From: Microcella indica
Lineage (GTDB): Bacteria; Actinomycetota; Actinomycetes; Actinomycetales; Microbacteriaceae
NCBI RefSeq assembly: GCF_013414345.1
Contig: NZ_CP058670.1
Location: forward strand, 1,736,001-1,800,000
DNA: 64,000 bases
Direction: 5' to 3'
Shown here: piece by piece, positions 42,313 through 48,923 of the stretch
Layout of the letters: the number at the start of each line of letters is the position of its first letter
Numbering within the stretch: position 1 is the first letter of the stretch
Translations under genes and position numbers: made by a program
Notes under the pieces: model-generated
Databases searched by the model: none
What the model saw: only the letters and a program-made list of their open reading frames with translations
Told to the model about the DNA's origin: nothing

Positions 42313-43128
42313 ATGACATGGGGGAACGACGTCGTCCAATGGTGGGCCTCTGACGAGGGCTGGCGCGTGCTCACGGGCGCGGTAATCCCCGCGCTCGCGA
42401 TCCTGGTCGCCGGGGTGGTCGCCGCGCTCATCGCGCGCGGCTCCACGAAGCGCCTGCTGAAGCACCATGATCGGGATGCCCTGACCAGCGCCGTCGGAGC
42501 GTTCGTGCTCGCGGGACGCACCGCGGCCGAGTGGCACGACCACAGCGACACCGAGCGCCGACACGTCGACGAACTCATCTCGGAGGCCGAGACGCGCCTG
42601 CGCCTCCTGCCCATACCCGGCGCGGCTCTCGCCGCGAACTGGGCGACCCACCAGCTCGAGTCAATGAAGGGGCACTCCTCGGGCTTCCGGTTCCAGGCCC
42701 AGCAGACCCTCGGCGACTATCGGGATGCGCTCATCGCCTGGTCGCAGAAACCGCGCACAGCCAAGAAGCTCTTCGGCGCCGACCTCGAGCGGTGGCGATA
42801 CGAGACCGATGACACCGCCGAGCCGCCCGCGGAGGCGCCCTCTGCCCCCTCTTCTGCCTCTGCCTCTGCTTCTGCCTATGCTTCTGCCGAGGCAGCGCCG
42901 GAACCTTCGCCCGTGACGACCCCGCCCTCTGCGTCGGTGTTGCCCGAACCGCCCGCCACGACGGGCCCCGTGCGCGACCCGGCCCTGGCGGCGGCCCTCG
43001 CGGCGGCGCCCCCGCCGAGCACCCGCACGGCAGCGAGCCCCGCGATCGTCGACGACGCGGAGGACGCCCCGCGCCCGATGGCCGCGTCGGTCGTGCGCGA
43101 GCGCATCGACTCGACCGACCACGACTGA
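42313..43128 (+). CDS. Membrane-anchored protein of unknown function with Ser-Ala repeat linker
   Basis: 271 residues. One N-terminal membrane segment (about 20-42), then a soluble helical region of about 120 residues (RDALTSAVGAFVLAGRTAAEW ... FQAQQTLGDYRDALIAWSQKPRTAKKLF). An Ala/Pro/Ser-rich low-complexity tail follows, with an alternating Ser-Ala run at 181-192 and Pro-rich segments. The helical region is the conserved part in related actinobacteria as I recall them; no function is known. The next feature downstream is tRNA-Arg on the other strand. Confidence 0.82.
   Translation: MTWGNDVVQWWASDEGWRVLTGAVIPALAILVAGVVAALIARGSTKRLLKHHDRDALTSAVGAFVLAGRTAAEWHDHSDTERRHVDELISEAETRLRLLPIPGAALAANWATHQLESMKGHSSGFRFQAQQTLGDYRDALIAWSQKPRTAKKLFGADLERWRYETDDTAEPPAEAPSAPSSASASASAYASAEAAPEPSPVTTPPSASVLPEPPATTGPVRDPALAAALAAAPPPSTRTAASPAIVDDAEDAPRPMAASVVRERIDSTDHD
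42853..42888 (+). repeat. Hexanucleotide tandem repeat TCTGCC (six units)
   Basis: Units at 42853, 42859, 42865, 42871, 42877 and 42883, with variants TCTGCT and TATGCT, encode (Ser-Ala)n in frame. A seventh copy lies at 42841. TCT is a rare codon in this genome, so the run stands out and may change length by slippage. Confidence 0.8.
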
Positions 43129-43227
43129 CGATTGGCACAGCGGGCGCAAGCGCAGCGTCGCGACCGCGCTCGTGACGCGGAGCGTGGTGCGCCGCAGGAG
43201 CGGCGGCGCACCCAGGAATCGGCACAG

Positions 43228-43300
43228 CGCCCCCGGCAGGAGTCGAACCTGCGACCAAGAGATTAGAAGGCTCCTGCTCTATCCGCTGAGCTACGGGGGC
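43228..43300 (-). tRNA. tRNA-Arg (anticodon UCU)
   Basis: Acceptor stem GCCCCCG pairs with CGGGGGC. The anticodon loop CTTCTAA gives UCU. The T loop is TTCGACT. CCA is not encoded, unlike the other tRNAs in this window. Confidence 0.95.
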
Positions 43301-43361
43301 ATCCAGCTCCCCCAGGATACTGGTCGAGTAGCGCCACTGGCCGAGCCGCGCATCGATTACG

Positions 43362-43367
43362 TAGCCT
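43362..43367 (+). promoter_or_regulatory. Leaderless-type -10 of the potassium channel gene
   Basis: TAGCCT ends six bases before the ATG at 43374. Confidence 0.5.
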
Positions 43368-43373
43368 CGGGGG

Positions 43374-44117
43374 ATGACCTACGCTCACTGGACCCGCGTC
43401 TCGGAGTGGCCTCTCGCGGCCGCCGCCCTCGTCTTCTTCGGCATCTACGCCTGGCTCGTGATCGGCGAGCCTCCTACCGCGCTGGAGATCACCATCGAGG
43501 TTGTTCTCGTGATCATCTGGGCAATGTTCGTTGTGGATTACGTGGCGCGCCTCGTGCTGACCACGAACCGGCTGCAGTGGTTCGTGCGTCACCTGCATCT
43601 GCTGGCGATCGTGATCCTGCCGTTCTTCCGCCCGTTGTACCTCATTCGCCTCGTGAGCCTCGTGGGGCTGCTGAGCAAGGCGAGCGCGTTCCGCGGCCAG
43701 GTGACGATGTACTTGGTGACGGCGTCGAGCATGCTCATCCTCATCGCGTCGGTCGCGATCCTCGATGTGGAGCAGGATGCTCCCGGGGCGCTCATCACGT
43801 CGTTCGGCGACGCCATCTGGTGGGCGTTCGTGACGATCACGACGGTCGGCTACGGCGACCTGTACCCGGTGACCACGGCGGGGCGACTGGTGGCCGCGGG
43901 GCTCATGGTGGCGGGCATCGCGCTGCTGGGCTCGGTGACGGCGACGTTCGCCTCGTGGTTCGTCGAGCGCGTCGCGGCGCCCGCGACCTCGGAGTCGGCG
44001 ACCGCGGCGGTGGCGCGTGGCGACGAGCCCGACCAGGAGGCCGGGAACGCACCTCAGTCGGCGGCGGAGGCGAGCGCGGCGAGCAGCCGCGGCAGCGGGG
44101 GAACGCCCTCGGCCTGA
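43374..44117 (+). CDS. Potassium channel, Kv/KvAP-like six-segment type
   Basis: 247 residues. Four to five hydrophobic segments (about 12-30, 40-62, 75-95 and a short S4-like stretch with RPLYLIRLVSLVGLL), then S5, the pore helix and selectivity filter TTVGYGD at 156-162, and S6 (about 170-195). The S4-like helix has few positive charges, so voltage gating is uncertain. The tail is Ala/Glu/Ser-rich, and its last 64 bases overlap the convergent thioredoxin-like gene. Confidence 0.93.
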   Translation: MTYAHWTRVSEWPLAAAALVFFGIYAWLVIGEPPTALEITIEVVLVIIWAMFVVDYVARLVLTTNRLQWFVRHLHLLAIVILPFFRPLYLIRLVSLVGLLSKASAFRGQVTMYLVTASSMLILIASVAILDVEQDAPGALITSFGDAIWWAFVTITTVGYGDLYPVTTAGRLVAAGLMVAGIALLGSVTATFASWFVERVAAPATSESATAAVARGDEPDQEAGNAPQSAAEASAASSRGSGGTPSA

Positions 44118-44317
44118 ACGACGACGGCACCCCCGTCGTCGAGGACGACGACGGTGGGGGTGCGGGTGACACCGCGCGCTTCGGCGCGCTCGAGGTGGTG
44201 GGCCACGTCGAGCTCGTCCCACTGCAGGGTCGGCACGAGCCGCGCGGCCTCGGCGACGACCTCACGGGCCCGGTGGCAGGGCTCGCAGAAGGCTGAGGTG
44301 TAGAGCTCGAGGCGCAT
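44054..44317 (-). CDS. Thioredoxin/glutaredoxin-like protein with CEPC motif
   Basis: 87 residues, a compact thioredoxin fold: LELYTSAFCEPCHRAR (CxxC at about 10-13), TRTPTVVVLDDGG with the cis-Pro, then a C-terminal helix. The size and the shape fit glutaredoxin-like thiol-disulfide proteins. A leaderless TAGGCT is six bases before the ATG. Its 3' end overlaps the potassium channel gene on the opposite strand by 64 bases. Confidence 0.88.
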   Translation of the reverse strand: MRLELYTSAFCEPCHRAREVVAEAARLVPTLQWDELDVAHHLERAEARGVTRTPTVVVLDDGGAVVVQAEGVPPLPRLLAALASAAD

Positions 44318-44323
44318 GCGTGA

Positions 44324-44329
44324 AGCCTA
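44324..44329 (-). promoter_or_regulatory. Leaderless-type -10 of the thioredoxin-like gene
   Basis: TAGGCT on the minus strand, six bases before the ATG at 44317. Confidence 0.5.
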
Positions 44330-44482
44330 GAGGCGGAGCATCCGTGCCCCCTGATCGCCGCGGGCGACGCGAACGGCCGGACCTTCGCGTTCCGGCCAAC
44401 GCCGGGTGAATTCTGCGTGACGTCTGCCCCACGGTCGCGCGCGCGTCGCCGCATGTTCACCGTCGCGGGCGAGACTCCTGCA

Positions 44483-45130
44483 ATGGCACGGTGGGGGAAT
44501 TATCGCGCGCTCGGCGACTCGGTGAGCATGATGCGCCGCGACGCGAGCGACCTCACCTTCGATTCCCCGACCTGGTCGTGGACCGATCGGGTCGCCCTCG
44601 CCGTCGAGAGCGTCGCCCGGCTGCGCGGGGAGGCTGCGCAGGGATGCTCGCTCGCGAGCCCCGGCGCGACCGTCGAGCAACTCGTGCACGACCAGGTGCC
44701 GCGCGCGCTCGAGGCGGGCGCCGACCTCGTGACGATCCTCATCGGCACGTCGGAGCTGCTCGACGGCTCCGCGCGGCCGGCCGCGCTCGCCCGTCGTCTG
44801 GAGTCGGGCGTGCGCACGCTCACCGCGGCAGGCGTGGACGTCGTGCTCGCGACGTGCCTCAACCCGCCGACGGCGATCGTGCCCAGACGGCGGCGCGTGC
44901 GCACGGCCGAGTTCACGGCAGAGCTGTGGTCGATCGCCCGCACGCACGACGCCTCGGTCGTGGATGCCTGGTCGTTGCGCGATGCGCGCCTGCGCCCGCT
45001 CGGCACGGGTGATCGCGTGCATCTCGGCGAGGAGGGCCACCGCCAGCTGGGCACGCGGGCCGTGCATGTCCTGGGGCTGCCGTTCGTCGAGCTGGGCGGC
45101 CGCCCTCGAGCGTCGGCGGCCGGCGGCTAG
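44483..45130 (+). CDS. SGNH/GDSL hydrolase-like protein with altered block III
   Basis: 215 residues, no signal peptide, so cytoplasmic. Block I is ALGDSVSM with Ser13; block V DRVHLGEEGH supplies Asp177 and His180. The block III GxND that forms the oxyanion hole is replaced by GTSE (88-91), so activity may be changed or lost. The ATG is chosen so that block I lies near the N-terminus, as usual in this actinobacterial subfamily. The stop codon is shared with the -10 of the oligoribonuclease gene. Confidence 0.85.
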   Translation: MARWGNYRALGDSVSMMRRDASDLTFDSPTWSWTDRVALAVESVARLRGEAAQGCSLASPGATVEQLVHDQVPRALEAGADLVTILIGTSELLDGSARPAALARRLESGVRTLTAAGVDVVLATCLNPPTAIVPRRRRVRTAEFTAELWSIARTHDASVVDAWSLRDARLRPLGTGDRVHLGEEGHRQLGTRAVHVLGLPFVELGGRPRASAAGG

Positions 45131-45133
45131 ACT
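45128..45133 (+). promoter_or_regulatory. Leaderless-type -10 of orn
   Basis: TAGACT overlaps the preceding stop codon and ends six bases before the GTG at 45140. Confidence 0.6.
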
Positions 45134-45139
45134 GCCGGA

Positions 45140-45760
45140 GTGAGTGCCGCCACTGATCGTCTCGTCTGGATCGACTGCGAGATGACGGGGCTCGACCTCG
45201 CCGTGGACGACCTCATCGAGGTCGCCGTGGTCATCACGAACTACGACCTCGAGCCCGTGCACGAGGGCTTCTCGATCGTCATCGCCCCCACCGAGCGGGG
45301 GATGGCGAACATGAGCGACTTCGTGCGCGACATGCACGCCTCCAGCGGGCTGCTCGACGAGCTGCCGCAGGGCGTGCCGCTCGAGGATGCTCAGGCGCAG
45401 ATCATGGCCTACCTCACCGAGCACGTTCCGACCGCCGGGCAGTCTCCCCTCGCGGGCAACACGATCGGCACCGACCGCGCCTTCCTCGCGCGCTCTCTGC
45501 CGCAGGTCGACGCCCACCTGCACTACCGCAGCGTCGACGTCTCCTCCATCAAGGAGCTCGTGCGCCGGTGGTTCCCCCGCATCTACTTCAACGCGCCCGC
45601 GAAGGATGGCGGGCACCGGGCGATGGCCGACATTCTCGAGTCGATTCGCGAGCTCGACTACTACCGCAGGGCGGGGTTCGTCGCCGAGCCGGGGCCCAGC
45701 TCTGACGACGCTCAGGCGATCGCGGCCGACATCGTGCAGAAGTGGGAGCCCCGGCTGTAA
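45140..45760 (+). CDS. orn: Oligoribonuclease
   Basis: 206 residues, a DEDDh exonuclease. Exo I is WIDCEMTGLDL, Exo II is PLAGNTIGTDRAFL, and Exo III has GGHRAMADILESI with the catalytic His and Asp. It degrades 2-5 nt RNA fragments, including pGpG from cyclic-di-GMP turnover, and completes mRNA decay. GTG start is fixed by the leaderless TAGACT. tRNA-His follows within 40 bases. Confidence 0.96.
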   Translation: MSAATDRLVWIDCEMTGLDLAVDDLIEVAVVITNYDLEPVHEGFSIVIAPTERGMANMSDFVRDMHASSGLLDELPQGVPLEDAQAQIMAYLTEHVPTAGQSPLAGNTIGTDRAFLARSLPQVDAHLHYRSVDVSSIKELVRRWFPRIYFNAPAKDGGHRAMADILESIRELDYYRRAGFVAEPGPSSDDAQAIAADIVQKWEPRL

Positions 45761-45797
45761 TACACTGGGGCGGCAGCGTGCGCGAGCACGGTGACAC

Positions 45798-45874
45798 GGT
45801 GGGTATAGCTCAGCTGGTAGAGCGCCTCGTTGTGGTCGAGGAGGCCGCGGGTTCAAGCCCCGTTACTCACCCCA
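45798..45874 (+). tRNA. tRNA-His (anticodon GUG)
   Basis: Acceptor GTGGGTA pairs with TACTCAC (one G-U). The extra G-1 at 45798 and discriminator C are typical of tRNA-His. The anticodon loop TTGTGGT gives GUG. CCA is encoded at 45872-45874. Confidence 0.96.
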
Positions 45875-45881
45875 CTGGCCG

Positions 45882-45910
45882 ATCGGGTCCGGGTTCTTCC
45901 CGGGCCCGAT
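45882..45910 (+). terminator. Terminator hairpin after tRNA-His
   Basis: ATCGGGTCCGGG (45882-45893) pairs with CCCGGGCCCGAT (45899-45910) over 12 bp (one G-U) around a TTCTT loop, eight bases after the tRNA. The T content after it is modest. Confidence 0.75.
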
Positions 45911-45990
45911 TGGCGTCTCTGGGGCACCCTCGTGCGGCGCCACCCCCGCGTCCTCCCCGCATGTTCAGTCGCCTGCGCGACACTAGGAGC

Positions 45991-46296
45991 GTGACTCCCC
46001 CCGCCGGCACCTCCTCGTCCGTGGCCGAGAGGCTCGACGAGCAGACCCTGCACGCCTCGCAGGTGCCGTGGTCGACGGTCATCTGGAACGACCCGGTGAA
46101 CCTCATGAGCTATGTCTCGTGGGTGTTCCGCCGCCACTTCGGCATGACGCGACAGGACGCCGAGCGGGCGATGCTCGCCGTGCACCACGACGGTCGCGCG
46201 ACGGTCGCGGAGGGGAATCGTGAGGCCATGGAGCGCCACGTGGAGGCGATGCACGAGTACGGATTGTGGGCGACCGTCGAGAAGGCTCCGCGATGA
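45991..46296 (+). CDS. clpS: ATP-dependent Clp protease adapter ClpS
   Basis: 101 residues. The core WSTVIWNDPVNLMSYVSWVFRRHFGM, AMLAVHHDGRATVAEGNREAMERHVEAMHEYGLWATVE is a complete ClpS domain with the DPVN loop that binds N-degron residues. ClpS delivers N-end-rule substrates to the ClpC ATPase and ClpP. The GTG at 45991 is chosen; GACACT lies six bases upstream as a weak leaderless box. An ATG 30 bases earlier is possible. It overlaps the DUF2017 start by ATGA. Confidence 0.95.
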   Translation: MTPPAGTSSSVAERLDEQTLHASQVPWSTVIWNDPVNLMSYVSWVFRRHFGMTRQDAERAMLAVHHDGRATVAEGNREAMERHVEAMHEYGLWATVEKAPR

Positions 46297-46808
46297 GGGG
46301 CTTCCAGGCGACGGAGGCGGGCTGGCAGGCGATCCTCGAGCCGGAGGAGGCGCGCATCCTGCTCTCGCTGAGCCGTCAGCTGCAGTCGCTGCTCGCCGAC
46401 AGTCTCGAACCGGATGCCCTCGCCGACGGCGCTGTGCGTCGCCTGCTGCCCGATGCCTACCGCGATGACGCCGAGGCCGCCGAGGAGTGGCGCCGCTTGA
46501 GTCGGCGCAGCCTCGTCGAGCGCAAGGTCGCGCACGCTGCGACCCTGAGCCGGGCGCTCGCGGCTCCCGCGGTCGCCTCGGAGCCGACGACGATCACCCT
46601 CGACGCCGACGACGCCCTCGACTGGGTGCGGGCGGTGGGCGACCTGCGGCTCGTGATCGCCGACCGCATCGGGATCGTCGTCGACGGCGACGAGGGCACG
46701 ACCTCGGAGCCGGGGCTGCGAGAGCTCTACGACTGGCTCGCGTGGATTCAAGACGACCTGGTGCGGGTGTTCGAGGCGGGCGAGAGCGGTGCCGACGGTG
46801 GCGAGTGA
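46293..46808 (+). CDS. DUF2017 family protein
   Basis: 171 residues, helical and acidic, with ILEPEEARILLSLSRQLQSLL near the N-terminus and LYDWLAWIQDDLVRVFEA at the end. DUF2017 genes almost always follow clpS in actinobacteria, so a role in ClpS/ClpC-dependent proteolysis is likely, though untested to my knowledge. ATG overlaps the clpS stop by four bases. Confidence 0.93.
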   Translation: MRGFQATEAGWQAILEPEEARILLSLSRQLQSLLADSLEPDALADGAVRRLLPDAYRDDAEAAEEWRRLSRRSLVERKVAHAATLSRALAAPAVASEPTTITLDADDALDWVRAVGDLRLVIADRIGIVVDGDEGTTSEPGLRELYDWLAWIQDDLVRVFEAGESGADGGE

Positions 46809-47169
46809 GCCCGCCGAGCTCGACCTCGACGAGGCCGCGTTCGAGCGGCTCGTCGTGGAGGAGCTCGACGCGCTGCCCGACGAGATGGTGGACGGGCTCG
46901 ACAACGTCATCTTCGTGACCGAGGCGAGGCCCGAGGACGGCTCTCTCGACCTGCTGGGGCTGTACGAGGGGGTCGCGCTCACCGACCGCGGCCAGTACGG
47001 CTTCGGCGAGCTTCCCGACCGCATCATCCTCTACCGGGAGCCGCTGCTCGCCGCGGCCGAAGGGGACCTCGAGGAGCTGCACGAGCAGATCCACATCACG
47101 CTCGTGCACGAGATCGCCCACTTCTACGGGATCGACGACGACGAGCTGCACCGGCTGGGCTGGGCATGA
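46789..47169 (+). CDS. Zincin-like metallopeptidase
   Basis: 126 residues. The zinc motif HEIAHFYGID (HExxH followed by Gly-Ile-Asp) lies near the C-terminus, preceded by PDRIILYREPL; this is the DUF1025-type small metallopeptidase family. GTG start overlaps the DUF2017 end by 20 bases; a GTG nine bases further on is an alternative. It is part of the clpS unit and its stop overlaps the next ATG by four bases. Substrate unknown. Confidence 0.9.
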   Translation: MPTVASEPAELDLDEAAFERLVVEELDALPDEMVDGLDNVIFVTEARPEDGSLDLLGLYEGVALTDRGQYGFGELPDRIILYREPLLAAAEGDLEELHEQIHITLVHEIAHFYGIDDDELHRLGWA

Positions 47170-48410
47170 GCAGAGGTGCGCGTCGGGCGCGGGCGATCGT
47201 GAGCGGCGTCGTCACCGTCGTGATCGTCGGCGGCGCCGCCTACGCGGCGGCCGCGCTGCTCAGCCCGCTACCGGCGCTCGAGGTGCAGCCGCGCGACCTC
47301 GACACGAGCGCCGTGGGCGCCTCGCTCGACCAGCTCGTGCTGCCGGACGCCGGCGCGACGGCCGTCTCCCTGCCCTCGGGCGAGCCGATTCTCGCCGGCG
47401 CGCAGGAGCCTCGCCCCATGGCGGGCGTCGCCAAGCTCGTGCTCGCGCACGTCGCCCTCGACGCGGAGCCTCTCGAGGCGGGGCGCACGGGCGAGACGGT
47501 GCAGATCGATGCGGCGACAGCATCCCGCTACCGCGAGCTCACGACGGCGGGTGCTCGTACCGTGCCCGTGGTGCAGGGTCAGGTCTGGACGCGCCGCGAC
47601 CTGCTCGCGGCGACCGCCATCGGTTCGGGCAACAACATCGCCGAGCTGCTCATGCTCGAGGTCTTCGGCGGCCTCGACGCCTACACGGCGGCGGCCTCGA
47701 CCTGGCTCGACTCGGTCGGGCTCGCCGACACCGCGGTCGTCGACGCGACGGGGCTGGACTCGGGCAACATCTCGACCGCGCGCGACCTCGCGCGACTCGC
47801 CCAGCTCACTCTCGCCCACCCGGTGCTCGGCGAGCTCATGACCGACCGTCCGCGCACGGCGACCGCGGGCGCCTCGTGGGGCGACGAGGCCGCGTACGTG
47901 GTCGATACCGGCGCGATCGGCCTCGCCCGCACCTACACGGATGCGGCCGGAGTCGTGCTGCTCCTGGCCGTGCCCGTCGTGGCCGCCGGCACGGGGGGCG
48001 AGTCGGCCACTCCCGTCGCCCTCGCACTGCTCGGCCAGCCGGGCTACGCGCAGGCCGAGGTCGCGGTGCGCGCACTCATCGCCTCCCTCGCCGACGTCGT
48101 CGCACCCACCACCATCGTGGAGGCCGGTGCGACGGTCGGCGAGCTGCGGGCGGCGTGGGGGCCGAGCGCGAGCATCCTCGCCCGCGACGCGATCACGGTC
48201 ACCCAGCTGGACGCCGCCACGATCGAGGTGCGCCTGAACGTTCCCGAGCGCCAGACGGTGCTCGAGGGCACCACGATCGGGCAGCTCGTCGTGACGACTC
48301 CCGACGGCGAGCAGGTGTCGAACCTCGTCGCCGGTGCCACGATCGCGCAGCCGGGGGTCGCCTGGCGCTTCGCCGACCCCGCGACGGTCATCGGCCGCTG
48401 GACGGACTGA
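47166..48410 (+). CDS. S11 D,D-carboxypeptidase homologue lacking catalytic residues (pseudoenzyme candidate)
   Basis: 414 residues. An N-terminal membrane anchor (about 10-35) is followed by a DacC/PBP5-type domain. At the SxxK site the sequence is GVAK: Gly87 replaces the nucleophile Ser, while Lys90 stays. The SxN motif SGN (154-156) is intact. The KTG motif is DTG (247-249), so its Lys is lost. The surrounding words (LDSVGLADTAVVDATGLDSGN) align well with active homologues, so this is not a frameshift artefact. A structural or regulatory role on peptidoglycan is more likely than hydrolysis. It closes the clpS operon by an ATGA overlap. Confidence 0.88.
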   Translation: MSRGARRARAIVSGVVTVVIVGGAAYAAAALLSPLPALEVQPRDLDTSAVGASLDQLVLPDAGATAVSLPSGEPILAGAQEPRPMAGVAKLVLAHVALDAEPLEAGRTGETVQIDAATASRYRELTTAGARTVPVVQGQVWTRRDLLAATAIGSGNNIAELLMLEVFGGLDAYTAAASTWLDSVGLADTAVVDATGLDSGNISTARDLARLAQLTLAHPVLGELMTDRPRTATAGASWGDEAAYVVDTGAIGLARTYTDAAGVVLLLAVPVVAAGTGGESATPVALALLGQPGYAQAEVAVRALIASLADVVAPTTIVEAGATVGELRAAWGPSASILARDAITVTQLDAATIEVRLNVPERQTVLEGTTIGQLVVTTPDGEQVSNLVAGATIAQPGVAWRFADPATVIGRWTD

Positions 48411-48419
48411 GCCGCCGAC

Positions 48420-48923
48420 TCAGCCCGGCACGTGCTCGTCGGCGGTGCCGCGCGGATCGTGGAGGTGCGCGTGCCAGTCCTCCTGGCGCGCCCACCGCTG
48501 CCAGTTGCGGGCGAAAGCCTCGCCGTCCCGCGCGATCGCCCGGCGTCGCCGCTCGGCGTCGTCGGGCAGCTCGATCCAGAGGGCGTAGTCGGCGAGGGCG
48601 CGCGCGGCCGGGCTAATGGCACCGCACCCCTCGATCACGAGGGGCCGCCGCGGGTCGAGATCGTGCCAGGTGCCGGGTCGGGAATCCGGCCAGTTCCACG
48701 ACCTCCAGCGGGGCGGGCGCCCCTCCGCGATCGCCCGCAGCACGTGGTGGAGCACGTGCGCCTCCGCCGCCTCGAGGCCGTCCCAGCCCGGGTAGACGTC
48801 GTCGAGTCTCAGCAGCTGCGCGCCGGTCGACCGCGCGAGCTCCGTCGCGAACGTCGTCTTGCCCGAGCCCGAGCGCCCGTCGACGAGCGTCAGGCGCGGT
48901 CGGGAGCGCTCAGCGGAGGACAC
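48420..48923 (-). CDS. P-loop nucleoside/uridine kinase-like ATPase
   Basis: 167 residues. Walker A GRSGSGKTTFA (about 17-27), LRLDDVYPGWDGL with the acidic residues that would bind substrate and Mg2+, and PLVIEGCGAISP as strand 3. The fold resembles uridine kinase/pantothenate kinase-like proteins. Substrate unknown. GTG start lies inside the 3' end of the transporter gene with a 14-base overlap, so it is probably co-transcribed with the thiamine-precursor transporter and might phosphorylate its substrate; that is inference. Confidence 0.87.
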   Translation of the reverse strand: MSSAERSRPRLTLVDGRSGSGKTTFATELARSTGAQLLRLDDVYPGWDGLEAAEAHVLHHVLRAIAEGRPPRWRSWNWPDSRPGTWHDLDPRRPLVIEGCGAISPAARALADYALWIELPDDAERRRRAIARDGEAFARNWQRWARQEDWHAHLHDPRGTADEHVPG

